A DNA stretch of 64,000 bases from Rickettsiales bacterium (GCA_028279475.1 JANQNR010000004.1:62001-126000); one strand, 5' to 3'. Counted from the first letter of the stretch, positions 49,568-59,951 are shown. Made by a program: numbers and translations. Notes: a model not told the origin generated them from the letters alone.

Positions 49568-50977
49568 ATGAACATGACATCTATTAATCCTTCGAATGGT
49601 GCTGTCCTATGGGAAGGAAACGCAACCGATGCGCAGGGAGTAGCACATACCGTTTCTTCAGCAAACACTGCATTTCAGAGCTGGTCACTGACCACTCTGG
49701 AAGAACGAATCGCTGTGCTGGAACGCTACGCAGAAGTGCTCAAGCGTCGCCGTGATGAAATTGCAGTCCTGATTGCGCAAGAAAACGGTAAAGTCATGCG
49801 TGAGGCGAATGCAGAGGCAGGGGCGTTGATCGGCAAGATCGCTATCTCGATTGAGGCCTATCATGATCGTACCGGGCGTCAGATGGCAGAGATGGACGGA
49901 GGTATCCGCCGTGAATTAGCACATCGCCCTCTGGGCGTGATGGCAGTATTTGGTCCCTATAATTTCCCGATGCACCTGGCGAACGGGCACATGGTGCCTG
50001 CATTGCTGGCCGGGAATACGGTGGTGCTGAAGCCAAGCGAAGATACGCCCGCCTGCGGAGAATTACTGGCAGCTTGTATGCAGGAAGCGGGATTCCCGGA
50101 AGGTGTGGTTAACCTGGTACAGGGCGGCAGAGACACCGGCGTAGCGTTGGCGTCCAACCGTGACATTGCCGGTATTCTGTTTACCGGGAGCTATGCCACC
50201 GGGCGTGCCATCCACCAATCATTGGCTGGACGACCGGAAATCATGCTGGCACTGGAGATGGGCGGTAATAATCCGTTGATTGTTCATGAGGTAAATGACG
50301 CAGAAGCCGCTGCTTCGCTGGTGGTGGACTCCGCCTTTGCTACGACCGGTCAGCGGTGCACCTGTGCCCGGCGACTGATTGTGCCATCAGGCGAGCAGGG
50401 AAACCAGCTCATTGAAAGATTCGTAGAAGTAAGTCGTACTATTCAGGTAGGAGCACCGGACGAAACACCCGAACCCTATATGGGCCCGATGATCAATAAC
50501 ATGCAGGCCGACGCGGTATTGCAGGCGCAAAGCCGGCTGGCCGGGGCAGGTGGACGCGTATTGCTGGAAAGTAAGCGCCTGCATGAATCATTACCGTTTC
50601 TCTCTGTGGGTATTGTGGATGTCACCGGTGCTGACATTGACGACGAAGAAATCTTTGGACCGCTACTGCAGGTGATCCGTGTGAAGGATATAGAGGAAGC
50701 GGTGCGCGTGGCCAATGATACGAAATACGGACTGTCTGCCGGGGTTATTACCGATAATCCGGCACATTGGGAGTATGCCTATCCGCGTCTGCGCGCCGGG
50801 ATTATCAATGTGAACCGCCCCCTGACGGGTGCGGCCAGTGCGTCTCCGTTCGGTGGTCCGGGCTGTAGCGGCAATTTCCGCCCCGGCGCTTATTATGCGG
50901 CAGATTACTGTGCGTATCCGGTAGCGACATTGGCCATGGATCAGGTAAAGGGAATAGCGCTAGCTGGAGTGAATTGA
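49568..50977 (+). CDS. astD: Succinylglutamate-semialdehyde dehydrogenase
   Basis: The 469-residue NAD-dependent aldehyde dehydrogenase oxidises N-succinylglutamate semialdehyde in the AST pathway. Catalytic Glu in LALEMGGNNPL, catalytic Cys in FATTGQRCTCARRL, and NAD-site FGPYNFPMHLANGHMVPALLAGNTVVLKPSE are AstD-like. The tail FGGPGCSGNFRPGAYYAADYCAYPVA also matches. It ends the operon five bases before a convergent orphan gene. Confidence 0.94.
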   Translation: MNMTSINPSNGAVLWEGNATDAQGVAHTVSSANTAFQSWSLTTLEERIAVLERYAEVLKRRRDEIAVLIAQENGKVMREANAEAGALIGKIAISIEAYHDRTGRQMAEMDGGIRRELAHRPLGVMAVFGPYNFPMHLANGHMVPALLAGNTVVLKPSEDTPACGELLAACMQEAGFPEGVVNLVQGGRDTGVALASNRDIAGILFTGSYATGRAIHQSLAGRPEIMLALEMGGNNPLIVHEVNDAEAAASLVVDSAFATTGQRCTCARRLIVPSGEQGNQLIERFVEVSRTIQVGAPDETPEPYMGPMINNMQADAVLQAQSRLAGAGGRVLLESKRLHESLPFLSVGIVDVTGADIDDEEIFGPLLQVIRVKDIEEAVRVANDTKYGLSAGVITDNPAHWEYAYPRLRAGIINVNRPLTGAASASPFGGPGCSGNFRPGAYYAADYCAYPVATLAMDQVKGIALAGVN

Positions 50978-50981
50978 AACA

Positions 50982-51764
50982 TCAAGATGCACTGTCGCCA
51001 TCATCCTGCTGCTTCTCTTTCATAATATCAGCAATATTCTTGCGTTTGTTGCGCTTGACCGTGACCATGGAAGTAAAGCGCCCGACCTGCTGCTGGTTTT
51101 CTTCGTCTCCTTCCGGCTTGTCCTTCGGTTTGTTCGCATCCCGTTTATAGGTGTTTTCCCGGCAGGTAATAGTAAAGCCACCTTCCGGCAAGGCTTCCAC
51201 CTCTAGAATCACCCGGAACAGAGGCAGGCTACCATCAAAGGTTTTACGGTAGATGATGGTATAGATTTTATTCTGTGAGGGAATGGTGACTTCCGGGAAA
51301 TCCTCAGCGAGCTTCATCAGGTCGCTATAAGCTTCGTCAATGCTGCCATAGCGCCAGCTTTTCTGCACTCGGCGCAATACCCAATAACCCCAGTCCGGAT
51401 GCTTGCCTTTCCGGCGTTTGCGTTGCGGGTGTTTGGCTGGTTCGATCTCCAATTTTCGTGCACCAACCGTATATTTACCATCCGGTGTCTCATCCACCTG
51501 AATCACGGCATAGTTGCCGATACAGCCTTGTTTGGCCTCATCGGCCGTTACTTCAAACCCTCGAATCCAGATGACGGTGGCATTGGCATCAACTGACTCT
51601 GACAGTGAAGACCGTACAAAGCGTTCGCCAATCTGCATAACTTTATCAATCGCGTCTTCTTTCGTTGAGAATGCAAAGCGTTGGTGAATGACGGCCTCAA
51701 TCAATGGACTTTTGATATTTGCCAGGACTTTTTTCTTCTTTTTAGGCTCAATTTCTTTTTCCAT
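50982..51764 (-). CDS. Orphan basic cytoplasmic protein
   Basis: I do not recognise this about 260-residue protein. It is very rich in Lys/Glu, with a KKKKK N-terminus, a middle basic run PAKHPQRKRRKGKHPDWGYWVLRRV and a C-terminal KRNKRKNIADIMKEKQQ. The sequence reads as two similar beta-alpha halves (ATVIWIRGFEV...KYTVGARKL and IYTIIYRKTFDG...GFTITCREN), so an internal duplication is possible. No signal, membrane helix or metal motif. A nucleic-acid-binding role would fit the charge, but this is a guess. GAGG is 12 bases before ATG 51764 and 9 before an alternative GTG 51767. Confidence 0.75.
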   Translation of the reverse strand: MEKEIEPKKKKKVLANIKSPLIEAVIHQRFAFSTKEDAIDKVMQIGERFVRSSLSESVDANATVIWIRGFEVTADEAKQGCIGNYAVIQVDETPDGKYTVGARKLEIEPAKHPQRKRRKGKHPDWGYWVLRRVQKSWRYGSIDEAYSDLMKLAEDFPEVTIPSQNKIYTIIYRKTFDGSLPLFRVILEVEALPEGGFTITCRENTYKRDANKPKDKPEGDEENQQQVGRFTSMVTVKRNKRKNIADIMKEKQQDDGDSAS

Positions 51765-51938
51765 CACAGGTATTTACCTCTATTACGCGAGTTTCGGTTA
51801 TGCTAAAGCATAAAGACTAAATTTTCTTTAAATTAGGATGCTGCCTGGCATTTGGCAAGTAGTATTCATAGGTTGGTAAAAGCAGGTTGCAGGATGAATT
51901 TTTTGTAGGCTATAGTTCATCTGGGAGACACACATACT

Positions 51939-53174
51939 ATGGAAGCTTTAACCTATTTGGCTATTATTTGGATTGGCGTTTATATTGCCGGCCTGTTGGC
52001 AAAGCCAACACGGTTGACGCCGGTGCTCTATTTTCTGGCGTTCGGGGCACTGGCCGTGAATATCGGTATCCTGCCCAAAGAAAGTGACCCGTTTATTCGA
52101 GGATTTGCTGACATTGGTATTATCATTATCATGTTTGCGCTGGGCTTTGAAGAGAATGCCGGCAATTTCCTGCGCAGCGCCCGGCGTAGTTGGGGGATTG
52201 CCTTCTTTGGCGGTGTTGCGCCGTTTATTGCATCCTATTCGGTGGCCGAGCATTTCTGGAATGATACAGGCATATCCATCATGTGCGGTTTGGCCATGAC
52301 TTCCACGGCGATTTCGCTAACCATCGTTTCCTTGAAATCTGAAAACCTTCATCAGTCAGCCCCTGCTAAAGGGGTTATCACCTCTGCTGTCATGGAAGAT
52401 ATTGCCTCGCTGGCGCTGGTCGCTGTGCTGGTGCCGATTGCCTCTGGGCAGGGAGAACTCAGTGCTTCCGGGATTGCCTTGACTGTTGGCAAAGCGGCAC
52501 TGTTTTTTACTTTATTGACAATAGCCGGACTATTTATTTTCCCGCATGATGGTAACCATGCGTTTCGCCGTATACCATTCATTGGTAAGTATGGTATTCG
52601 TCATTTTCTGGCATTAGGGGATGGTGAGCATGCCACGTTGACGGTGTTGCTCCTGGCTTTGCTGGTCGGATTGGCGGCGCATCATTTTGGATTCCACCCG
52701 GCGGTTGGCGCTTATATGGCCGGGCTCATTCTTAAAGAAGAATATTTTCATTTTGAAAAGAATGGTCAGCGAAACCATTATGAGCACACCAAGAATATTG
52801 TTGATAACGTTGCTTTCTCTTGGATCGGGCCAGTCTTCTTTGTCAATCTTGGTTCAAAAATTATCTTCGATTGGGATATTTTTCTGTCGGTCATCCCCGA
52901 AACAGTAACGCTGGTGCTGGCGATGATCATTGCACAAATTTCCTCATCTGCATTAGCAGCACGCTATACCGGACGGTTTAACTGGCCGGATAGTCTGCTA
53001 ATCGGGTTGGGCATGCTTGGCAGAGCAGAGCTGGCGTTTGTCGTATTGGACATTGCCTATGTGCAATACCAAATTCTCAGTGTGGAAGCATTCTATACGC
53101 TGATGTTCACAGCATTCTGGCTCAACATTACCGTGCCGATTTCGATCAGTTTATGGAAACGAAAATACGGGTGA
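51939..53174 (+). CDS. CPA2-family cation:proton antiporter
   Basis: The 411-residue inner-membrane exchanger has about 12 hydrophobic segments. Family markers: GFEENAGNFLRSARRSW, AMTSTAISLTIVSLKS, AVMEDIASLALVAVLVP (the TM Asp), GFHPAVGAYMAGLILKEEYF, GPVFFVNLGSKI and LGMLGRAELAFVVLDIAY. No RCK/TrkA-N domain follows, so it is the short form. Substrate (K+ or Na+) is not clear. A GGAG site lies 12 bases before the ATG. It is divergent from the basic orphan. Confidence 0.92.
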   Translation: MEALTYLAIIWIGVYIAGLLAKPTRLTPVLYFLAFGALAVNIGILPKESDPFIRGFADIGIIIIMFALGFEENAGNFLRSARRSWGIAFFGGVAPFIASYSVAEHFWNDTGISIMCGLAMTSTAISLTIVSLKSENLHQSAPAKGVITSAVMEDIASLALVAVLVPIASGQGELSASGIALTVGKAALFFTLLTIAGLFIFPHDGNHAFRRIPFIGKYGIRHFLALGDGEHATLTVLLLALLVGLAAHHFGFHPAVGAYMAGLILKEEYFHFEKNGQRNHYEHTKNIVDNVAFSWIGPVFFVNLGSKIIFDWDIFLSVIPETVTLVLAMIIAQISSSALAARYTGRFNWPDSLLIGLGMLGRAELAFVVLDIAYVQYQILSVEAFYTLMFTAFWLNITVPISISLWKRKYG

Positions 53175-53188
53175 GAAAGATACTCTTG

Positions 53189-53219
53189 CAAAAGAATTAC
53201 CTGCGAGAGGTAGCTTTTG
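53189..53219. terminator. Inverted repeat between antiporter and sdhB
   Basis: CAAAAG ... ACCT/AGGT ... CTTTTG forms a broken hairpin between two convergent genes; no T run, so it is a weak bidirectional terminator candidate. Confidence 0.3.
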
Positions 53220-53233
53220 AAGAGAAATCCGAA

Positions 53234-54031
53234 TTAATATTTCCGTTCTACCATTAGTTTTTTGATTTCTGAAATTGCTTTGGCCGGGTTCAGACCTTTC
53301 GGGCAAGTTTTGGCACAGTTCATGATCGTATGACAGCGATAGAGCCGGAACGGGTCTTCCAGATTGTCCAGCCGCTCACCGGTGAATTCATCACGGGAAT
53401 CAATAATCCAGCGGTAGGCTTGCAGTAAAATTGCTGGCCCAAGATAGCGATCGGAATTCCACCAGTAGCTGGGACAGGAGGTGGAACAGCAGGCGCACAG
53501 GATACACTCATAGAGTCCGTCCAGTTTCTCCCGGTCTTCCGGGGATTGCAGGCGTTCGGTACTAGGCGCCGGGCTTTCCGCCTGAAGCCAGGGCTGAATC
53601 GACTGATATTGCGCATAGAAGTGATTCATATCCGGTACCAGGTCTTTGATTACTTGCATATGGGGCAGGGGATAGATGTTGATTTCTCCCTGCACGTCTT
53701 CAATGGCCTTGATACAGGCCAGCGTATTGGTGCCGTCAATATTCATCGCGCAGCTACCACAGATACCTTCGCGGCAAGAGCGGCGGAAAGTGAGGGTTGC
53801 GTCAATATCGTCTTTGATGTGGATTAGGGCATCGAGCACCATGGGGCCGCATTTATCTGTGTCGACCTCGTAGCGATCAATGCGCGGATTCTCAGGGATG
53901 CCGTTATCGTCAACATCATCCGGACTCCAGCGATAAATGTTAAATACGCGCACCGTCTCGCTGGAAGAGTCAACTGGGAAATGGTTGCCTTTCACAGGTT
54001 TGGAATGGGTGGGTAGGGTAAATTCTGCCAT
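53234..54031 (-). CDS. sdhB: Succinate dehydrogenase iron-sulfur subunit
   Basis: The 265-residue subunit of complex II carries three iron-sulfur clusters: [15 protein letters not shown] (2Fe-2S), [16 protein letters not shown] (4Fe-4S) and [17 protein letters not shown] (3Fe-4S). It passes electrons from the flavin subunit to quinone. Start ATG 54031, GGAG eight bases before. It is separated from sdhA by an M48 peptidase gene, all on one transcript. Confidence 0.97.
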   Translation of the reverse strand: MAEFTLPTHSKPVKGNHFPVDSSSETVRVFNIYRWSPDDVDDNGIPENPRIDRYEVDTDKCGPMVLDALIHIKDDIDATLTFRRSCREGICGSCAMNIDGTNTLACIKAIEDVQGEINIYPLPHMQVIKDLVPDMNHFYAQYQSIQPWLQAESPAPSTERLQSPEDREKLDGLYECILCACCSTSCPSYWWNSDRYLGPAILLQAYRWIIDSRDEFTGERLDNLEDPFRLYRCHTIMNCAKTCPKGLNPAKAISEIKKLMVERKY

Positions 54032-54046
54032 GATCAATGCTCCGGG

Positions 54047-54850
54047 TTAAACTTTCCTTTCGGGAATGAGGGGGTGGTTATTAGCTTGTTTGGTCTTGAT
54101 TTCCTGAATGGTTTTTTTCATTGCGACATAGCGTTCCGGGTTAGTCGGGTGCGTTGTTCCTACGTAGATGCTGTTTGGATTCTTGGCAGACATTCTCCGC
54201 CAGAAATTGGGTGCGGCAGAGATATCGTAACCGGCACGTGCTAAGATATACAGGCCGATATAATCGGCTTCACGCTCAAATCCTTTTGAATAACGTAGTA
54301 TCGCTCCCTGAGTTCCTAGCTTGCTAAGCCCGCCTTGCGTATTTACGCCCTGAGTTGCGGCAACGGTATCGATCAATGCTCCTACCAGCCCACCTAGAGC
54401 AGCATTATTGCGAGTGGAGTCCGGATGACGCATGATATTATGTGCCATTTCGTGGGCAACCACATACGCCAGTTCGATGTCATTACGAGCGAAATGTAGC
54501 ATATCCATCAGTACCACCACTTTTTCACCGTCCGCATAGGCATTCATGCCTTCGCCTTCACCCAGTATAATTGGAAATGTGCAGGGAAGGTTGCGCGTAT
54601 GAATGATTCGGCATAGCTCAGTGGCTGATGGTTGAATGCGTGCAGCAATTGCTTCAAGATTGGCTGAACCGGCCTTGCCTTTAGTCGGTGAGTTCTGCCG
54701 CGCATCCCTGGCCAGTGACTTCTGGATAGCGCGTTCTTGTGCTAATTCTTGCTCCGTCACATGCGGCGTATAGCTGGTCGCCTGCTGACAGGCAGAAAGC
54801 GGCAGCGTAAGCACACAGAGAATCAGAAGAAATCGGTTGCAATATGCCAT
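54047..54850 (-). CDS. M48-family lipoprotein metalloprotease embedded in the sdh operon
   Basis: The 267-residue protein starts at ATG 54850, with GAGG six bases before. Signal peptide with lipobox LPLSAC (Cys near 21) anchors it to the outer membrane on the periplasmic side. The protease domain has the zinc motif VAHEMAHNIMRH, with downstream Glu in GFEREADYIGLYILARAGYDI. Related proteins (BepA/LoiP type) degrade or assemble outer-membrane proteins. It lies 8 bases after sdhA and 15 before sdhB, so it is translated from the sdh mRNA. This position is unusual; no link to complex II is known. Confidence 0.9.
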   Translation of the reverse strand: MAYCNRFLLILCVLTLPLSACQQATSYTPHVTEQELAQERAIQKSLARDARQNSPTKGKAGSANLEAIAARIQPSATELCRIIHTRNLPCTFPIILGEGEGMNAYADGEKVVVLMDMLHFARNDIELAYVVAHEMAHNIMRHPDSTRNNAALGGLVGALIDTVAATQGVNTQGGLSKLGTQGAILRYSKGFEREADYIGLYILARAGYDISAAPNFWRRMSAKNPNSIYVGTTHPTNPERYVAMKKTIQEIKTKQANNHPLIPERKV

Positions 54851-54858
54851 TGGCGTCC

Positions 54859-56652
54859 TCAATAGACACGCGCCTTGGGCGGGATGTAGTCTACCTCATC
54901 TGTCAGCGTATATAAATGCACTGGTCGGTAGTCGATATCGACCTTGCCGGCGGCATCAATCCAGGCAATGGTATGTTTCATCCAGTGGTCATCGTCACGA
55001 TCAGGGTGGTCTTCCTGTGCATGTGCGCCCCTGCTTTCCTTACGATTTGCTGCGGAATGCATGGTAATGGATGCCTGCCCTAGCAGGTTATCCAGCTCTA
55101 ATGCTTCTACCAAGTCACTATTCCATACCATACTACGATCTTTAATGCCGATGTCTTGAAAAGACGTAAAGACGGCATCCATTTTTTTACATCCTTCCGC
55201 CAGTACGCTATCGGTGCGGAACACAGCGGCATGGTTCTGCATCGTGCGTTGCATGTCTCGGCGGATGGCGGAGGTTGGAGAGTTGCCATTGGCGTGGCGG
55301 ATTTGATCCAGCCGATCCAGTGCATGTTGTGTCGACTGTTCAGGCGGCGTACGGCGCGGCATGTTCGGGCTGAGTATTTCGGCAGCGCGATGCGCGGCAG
55401 CGCGCCCGAATACCACTAGATCAAGCAATGAATTAGAGCCAAGACGGTTGGCACCATGGACGGACACACAGGCGGCTTCACCGATTGCCATCAGTCCAGG
55501 CACTACGGCATCCGGGTTACCCTCATAGAGTGTAACAACTTCCCCATGATAGTTGGTAGGGATGCCGCCCATATTGTAATGCACGGTCGGTAGTACGGGT
55601 ATGGGTTCTTTGGTCACGTCTACCCCGGCAAAGATTTTTGCCGTTTCAGCGATGCCTGGTAGGCGCTTGTGAATAACATCCGCACCCAGATGATCCAGAT
55701 GTAGGTAGATATGGTCTTTTTCCGGGCCAACCCCACGTCCTTCGCGGATTTCAATGGTCATGGAACGGCTGACCACATCACGTGATGCTAGATCTTTGGC
55801 AGAGGGAGCGTATCGTTCCATAAAGCGCTCACCTTCGGAGTTGGTCAAGTACCCGCCTTCGCCACGCACTCCTTCTGTAATCAGGCATCCGGCACCATAA
55901 ACACCGGTTGGGTGGAACTGGACAAATTCCATGTCCTGTAATGGCAGCCCGGCGCGCAGTACCATACCACCTCCATCGCCGGTGCAGGTATGCGCCGAGG
56001 TGCAGGAGAAATAGGCGCGGCCATAGCCGCCGGTGGCCAGCACAACCATGTGGGCGTTAAAGCGGTGAATCGTGCCGTCATCCAGGTTCCATGCTAGTAC
56101 GCCACAGCATTCCCCTTTATCATTCATCAACAGGTCGAGGGCAAAATATTCGATAAAAAATTCGGCCTGATGCCGTAATGCCTGCGTGTAGAGTGTGTGC
56201 AAAATAGCATGGCCGGTACGGTCAGCAGCGGCGCAGGTACGCTGTGCAGCAGGACCTTCACCATATTGTGTCGTCATTCCACCGAATGGGCGCTGGTAAA
56301 TCCTGCCGTCTTGTGTGCGGGAGAAAGGGACGCCGTAATGCTCCAACTCAATCACTGACTCAATCGCATTTTTACACATATATTCAATAGCATCCTGGTC
56401 GCCCAGCCAGTCGGAACCTTTAACTGTATCATACATGTGCCAGCGCCAGTCATCTTGTCCCATATTGCCGAGTGCGGCGCTGATACCACCCTGGGCGGCG
56501 ACAGTGTGGCTCCGCGTAGGGAATACTTTGGTCACACAAGCAGTTTTCAACCCGGTTTGTGCCATACCAAACGTGGCACGCAAACCCGCTCCGCCGGCGC
56601 CGATGACAACCACATCATGATAATGATCAATAATTTTGTAACTTTCTGACAT
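54859..56652 (-). CDS. sdhA: Succinate dehydrogenase flavoprotein subunit
   Basis: The 597-residue flavoprotein oxidises succinate to fumarate. FAD-binding [19 protein letters not shown], covalent-FAD His in [18 protein letters not shown], catalytic [21 protein letters not shown] and [22 protein letters not shown]. Start ATG 56652; a 19-residue longer frame exists but overlaps sdhD. SdhE at 18292 is its likely flavinylation factor. Tail: IPPKARVY. Confidence 0.98.
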   Translation of the reverse strand: MSESYKIIDHYHDVVVIGAGGAGLRATFGMAQTGLKTACVTKVFPTRSHTVAAQGGISAALGNMGQDDWRWHMYDTVKGSDWLGDQDAIEYMCKNAIESVIELEHYGVPFSRTQDGRIYQRPFGGMTTQYGEGPAAQRTCAAADRTGHAILHTLYTQALRHQAEFFIEYFALDLLMNDKGECCGVLAWNLDDGTIHRFNAHMVVLATGGYGRAYFSCTSAHTCTGDGGGMVLRAGLPLQDMEFVQFHPTGVYGAGCLITEGVRGEGGYLTNSEGERFMERYAPSAKDLASRDVVSRSMTIEIREGRGVGPEKDHIYLHLDHLGADVIHKRLPGIAETAKIFAGVDVTKEPIPVLPTVHYNMGGIPTNYHGEVVTLYEGNPDAVVPGLMAIGEAACVSVHGANRLGSNSLLDLVVFGRAAAHRAAEILSPNMPRRTPPEQSTQHALDRLDQIRHANGNSPTSAIRRDMQRTMQNHAAVFRTDSVLAEGCKKMDAVFTSFQDIGIKDRSMVWNSDLVEALELDNLLGQASITMHSAANRKESRGAHAQEDHPDRDDDHWMKHTIAWIDAAGKVDIDYRPVHLYTLTDEVDYIPPKARVY

Positions 56653-56656
56653 AACT

Positions 56657-57052
56657 TCACACCATAAAATGCAGGGTTCCGATGGCAAGGATCGTTCCGA
56701 TGCCGGCAATCGTGAACACCGCGTAATTGATTATCAACAAGATGGTTTTCATTATCGGGCAGTGGATATAGTCTTCAATAACCACCTGAACTCCCAGTTT
56801 GGCATGATAAAAAAGAGCGCTGAACAGCAGGAGGGAAAGCAGCGCATGATATGGGTTGACGATCCAGCTTTCCAGTGCATAGAGCGCATTATTCTGGGTA
56901 ATGCTCAGCAGGGATATAATAAACCAGAGTGATAAAGGAGCGATAACAATCGCCGTCAGGCGTTGCCAGACCCAATGATGTGTGCCGTCTTTGGCAGAAC
57001 CCAACCCACGTGCCTGTGCTAGCGGGGCTTTTAATGAATGTGATGATTTCAT
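56657..57052 (-). CDS. sdhD: Succinate dehydrogenase membrane anchor subunit D
   Basis: The 131-residue three-TM anchor starts at ATG 57052, which overlaps the sdhC stop (ATGA). [29 protein letters not shown] and [19 protein letters not shown] (haem/quinone region His and Tyr-Asp) are family features. sdhA starts four bases downstream. Confidence 0.94.
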   Translation of the reverse strand: MKSSHSLKAPLAQARGLGSAKDGTHHWVWQRLTAIVIAPLSLWFIISLLSITQNNALYALESWIVNPYHALLSLLLFSALFYHAKLGVQVVIEDYIHCPIMKTILLIINYAVFTIAGIGTILAIGTLHFMV

Positions 57053-57447
57053 ATGATCCCCCATATGTACAACCAGGTGGTTGCCGTCATAATAGCTGCT
57101 GCAATCAGCACTGCCATACCGCTTTTCGTTACACTATCAAGTGCAAACCCGTGTCCGGTATCCCAAAGCAAGTGGCGCAGGCCGTTGCAGAGGTGATAGT
57201 AAAAAGCCGCAGACCAGGCAATCAGCAGGATGGTGCCAATCGTGCCCTGAAAAAATTGTGACAGCGCTGTGTGCGCATTAACGTCATAAGCAGCCGTGAA
57301 CAGCCACACCCCCAGCACTAGTGAACCTAGTGAAAGAAACACGCCAGTCAAACGATGCAGGATCGACATAACCGAGGTGATCTGAGGTTTATATACCTGC
57401 AGATGGGGAGATAGAGGCCTTTGCGTTTTTGCTGAAGAGTGGTTCAT
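57049..57447 (-). CDS. sdhC: Succinate dehydrogenase cytochrome b556 subunit C
   Basis: The 132-residue anchor starts at ATG 57447. Markers: RPLSPHLQVYKPQITSVMSILHRLTGVFLSLG and the haem ligand region YYHLCNGLRHLLWDTGHGF. Three TM helices. It is the first gene of sdhC-D-A-M48-B. A promoter must lie in the about 50 bases between it and the ctrA terminator; none is clear. Confidence 0.94.
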   Translation of the reverse strand: MNHSSAKTQRPLSPHLQVYKPQITSVMSILHRLTGVFLSLGSLVLGVWLFTAAYDVNAHTALSQFFQGTIGTILLIAWSAAFYYHLCNGLRHLLWDTGHGFALDSVTKSGMAVLIAAAIMTATTWLYIWGII

Positions 57448-57494
57448 GAAACGCGATTCCAAAGTAGTTGAATATCGTACATGCACCAGCACTA

Positions 57495-57528
57495 ATAAAA
57501 AACGGGGACGCAATCAAGCGCCCCCGTT
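57495..57528 (-). terminator. Rho-independent terminator of ctrA
   Basis: Stem 57501-57511 with 57518-57528 (one mismatch), loop AATCAA, and a T run on the minus strand (A tract 57495-57502). Confidence 0.85.
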
Positions 57529-57552
57529 GCTGTAACACGATATACGTGTATT

Positions 57553-58281
57553 TTATGCTTCGGCTGTGGCTTTCGATGATGTGGCTACATCAATCGTAGG
57601 AGTCGCTTCCGGCTCTTTCAGCACATAGCCGCGCCCCCATACGGTTTCGATATAGTTCTCGCCACCGGAAAAATCAGAAAGTTTCTTACGCAGTTTGCAC
57701 ACGAAGACGTCAATGATTTTCAGTTCCGGTTCATCAATGCCACCATACAGGTGATTTAGGAACATTTCCTTGGTCAAAGTGGAGCCCTTCCGCAGTGACA
57801 GAAGCTCCAGGATCGCATATTCCTTGCTGGTCAGATGCACGGCCTTGCCATCCACTTCCACGGAGCGTGTGTCCAAATTGACTACCAGCTTGCCGGTACG
57901 GATGATGGATTCGGAATGTCCCTTGGAACGACGCACAATCGCCTGAATGCGAGCGATCAGTTCACCTTTATTGAATGGTTTGGTCAGATAGTCATCTGCA
58001 CCATACCCTAATCCTTTAATTTTCTGATCTGGTCCAGAAAGACCGGAAAGAATCAGAATGGGTGTAGCGATCTTGGCAGCGCGGAACCGGCGCAGCACTT
58101 CGTAACCGTCAATATCCGGCAACATCAAATCCAGGATGATGATGTCATAATCATAGATGCGACCGATCTCCAGGCCTTCTTCACCAAGTTCGGTGGTGTC
58201 GCAAATAATTCCTTCCGATGCTAGCGATAGCTCGATTGCCTTTGCTGTTGAAGCATCATCTTCCACTAGTAATACGCGCAT
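57553..58281 (-). CDS. ctrA: Cell-cycle response regulator CtrA
   Basis: The 242-residue OmpR-type regulator controls the cell cycle, flagella or motility in alphaproteobacteria. Receiver domain with Asp51 in [16 protein letters not shown], Thr/Ser and Lys (YLTKPF), and the winged helix with [53 protein letters not shown] and VWGRGYVL. High similarity to CtrA is clear over the whole length. The tail ends TAEA, not the AA degron of Caulobacter. A G-rich ribosome-binding site precedes the ATG. Divergent from fliI. Confidence 0.96.
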   Translation of the reverse strand: MRVLLVEDDASTAKAIELSLASEGIICDTTELGEEGLEIGRIYDYDIIILDLMLPDIDGYEVLRRFRAAKIATPILILSGLSGPDQKIKGLGYGADDYLTKPFNKGELIARIQAIVRRSKGHSESIIRTGKLVVNLDTRSVEVDGKAVHLTSKEYAILELLSLRKGSTLTKEMFLNHLYGGIDEPELKIIDVFVCKLRKKLSDFSGGENYIETVWGRGYVLKEPEATPTIDVATSSKATAEA

Positions 58282-58531
58282 TTAAAACCCCTATATCCTT
58301 TATATTAGTTAAACAAAGCATGTGAGGCATTAACTACCTCGTAGATCGTGCAGATCAATAATACGGGCTATACAAGCATATAACCATATATAAGGATAGT
58401 CTTAATATTAATCGATCGCAACGATTTTAATTAATTTTTTTGATATGTGTATACAAGTCACAATTTTATGGGGCTGGTCTTGCGTTTTTTGGTGCGATAG
58501 TATTGAGTAACAATATGTATGGGGAGACATC
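58282..58531. promoter_or_regulatory. Divergent ctrA/fliI region
   Basis: This AT-rich 250-base spacer contains an inverted repeat AATCG/CGATT near 58409-58425 and several TTAA units, but none with the 7-base spacing of a full CtrA box. No GANTC site was found. A sigma-54-like element for fliI lies at 58469-58483. Confidence 0.4.
58469..58483 (+). promoter_or_regulatory. Sigma-54-like promoter of fliI
   Basis: TGGGGC (58469-58474), five bases, TTGC (58480-58483); GG and GC are at the correct 10-base spacing, two mismatches in the -24 box. Predicted start near 58495, 37 bases before ATG. Confidence 0.45.
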
Positions 58532-59890
58532 ATGACGATTCAGGCCTATTTGGATGCAGTGGAACGCGTGCAAACAACGCGTGTGAGCGGTTCTGTTGAA
58601 ACCGTGAAAGGGCTGGTGGTGACCTGCAAAGGGTTGGATGCCATGATGAAAATCGGTGATCGCTGTCAGATTGAGCGGCGACCGCACATGGGAGCTCGTG
58701 ATGGTTATGTGATGGCTGAAGTGGTGGGATTCCACCATGACCATGCGCTACTCATGCCATTTGGCCCTCTGGAGGGGATTGGACCGGGTTCCAGGGTGCA
58801 TGCCAATCAGACGACACCGGTGGTCAGCCCGTCACATGCATGGTTAGGACGTATTATCAATGCCTTTGGAGAGCCAATTGACGGTAAGGGGCCGCTTCCA
58901 GATGGGGAGTTGGGGTATCTGGTGCGTGGTACGCCGCCACCGGCGCAAATGCGAGATCGGGTGCGCGGTAAAATGGATATGGGAGTACGCGCCATCAATA
59001 GCTTTCTGACCTGCTGTCGCGGGCAACGTTTAGGGATTTTCGCCGGTTCGGGTGTCGGTAAGTCAATTTTAATGTCGATGTTAGCGCGTTACTCTAAGGC
59101 TAATGTCAATGTCATCGGTTTGATCGGCGAGCGAGGGCGGGAGGTGCAGGAATTTATTGAGGATGATCTTGGCGAGGAAGGGTTGAAGCGATCCGTTGTG
59201 GTGGTGGCAACGTCCAGTGAGTCGGCGCTGATGCGTCGGGAGGCTGCCTATATGACGATGGCGGTGGCAGAATATTTTCGTGATGCCGGGGAGGAAGTGC
59301 TGTGTCTGATGGACAGTGTCACGCGCTTTGCCATGGCGCAGCGTGAGATTGGGTTGTCTGTTGGTGAGCCGCCAACGACCAAAGGTTACACGCCAACGGT
59401 CTTTTCCGAATTGCCGCGCCTGTTGGAGCGCGCTGGGCCAGGGTTGAAGGGGCAGGGGGCGATCTCCGGCTTTTTCACGGTACTGGTGGAAGGTGATGAT
59501 ACGAATGAACCGATTTCCGATGCGGTGCGAGGCATTCTTGACGGACATATCGTGATGAGCCGTATGATTGCCGAGCGGGGTCGTTATCCTGCCATTGATA
59601 TATTGCGTAGCGTATCGCGTACCATGCCCGACTGTAATAACAAGGAAGAAAATGCGCTGGTGAATGCGGCGCGGGGGTTATTGTCCACGTATGACGATAT
59701 GGCGGAGATGATTCGGCTGGGTGCGTACCGCAAAGGCAGTGATCCGGAAGTGGATCGCTCTATTCAGTATTTCCCGGAGCTGGAAAAATTTTTGGCACAG
59801 GACAAGGATGAGCATAATACGTTGGAAGAGAGCTATGCGCGGTTGGCCGAGGTGATGGACTGGCAGCCTCAATTGCCTTTAGGTCAATAA
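58532..59890 (+). CDS. fliI: Flagellum-specific ATP synthase FliI
   Basis: The 452-residue ATPase powers export of flagellar subunits. Walker [14 protein letters not shown], Walker [37 protein letters not shown] and [17 protein letters not shown] are FliI/type III features, with an N-terminal beta-barrel domain and a C-terminal helical domain. GGGGAG precedes the ATG. It is the first of four flagellar genes on this strand. Confidence 0.96.
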   Translation: MTIQAYLDAVERVQTTRVSGSVETVKGLVVTCKGLDAMMKIGDRCQIERRPHMGARDGYVMAEVVGFHHDHALLMPFGPLEGIGPGSRVHANQTTPVVSPSHAWLGRIINAFGEPIDGKGPLPDGELGYLVRGTPPPAQMRDRVRGKMDMGVRAINSFLTCCRGQRLGIFAGSGVGKSILMSMLARYSKANVNVIGLIGERGREVQEFIEDDLGEEGLKRSVVVVATSSESALMRREAAYMTMAVAEYFRDAGEEVLCLMDSVTRFAMAQREIGLSVGEPPTTKGYTPTVFSELPRLLERAGPGLKGQGAISGFFTVLVEGDDTNEPISDAVRGILDGHIVMSRMIAERGRYPAIDILRSVSRTMPDCNNKEENALVNAARGLLSTYDDMAEMIRLGAYRKGSDPEVDRSIQYFPELEKFLAQDKDEHNTLEESYARLAEVMDWQPQLPLGQ

Positions 59891-59935
59891 TGTGTGCTAG
59901 GCAGATCTAGGAAAAAATATAGAAATCTGATAGAT

Positions 59936-59951
59936 TGGCACAGTACTTGCT
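59936..59951 (+). promoter_or_regulatory. Perfect sigma-54 promoter before fliK
   Basis: TGGCAC (59936-59941), five bases, TTGCT (59947-59951): full consensus. Predicted +1 is about 59962, two bases before the fliK ATG, so no leader remains if that ATG is used. Confidence 0.8.

Noticed and set aside
53189-53219. Riboswitch or attenuator near sdhB
   Set aside because: It lies at the 3' ends of two convergent genes and has no T run on either side; treated only as a weak terminator candidate.
58282-58531. CtrA autoregulatory boxes upstream of ctrA
   Set aside because: Several TTAA units occur in this AT-rich stretch, but no pair has the 7-base spacing of a full CtrA box, and no GANTC methylation site is present.
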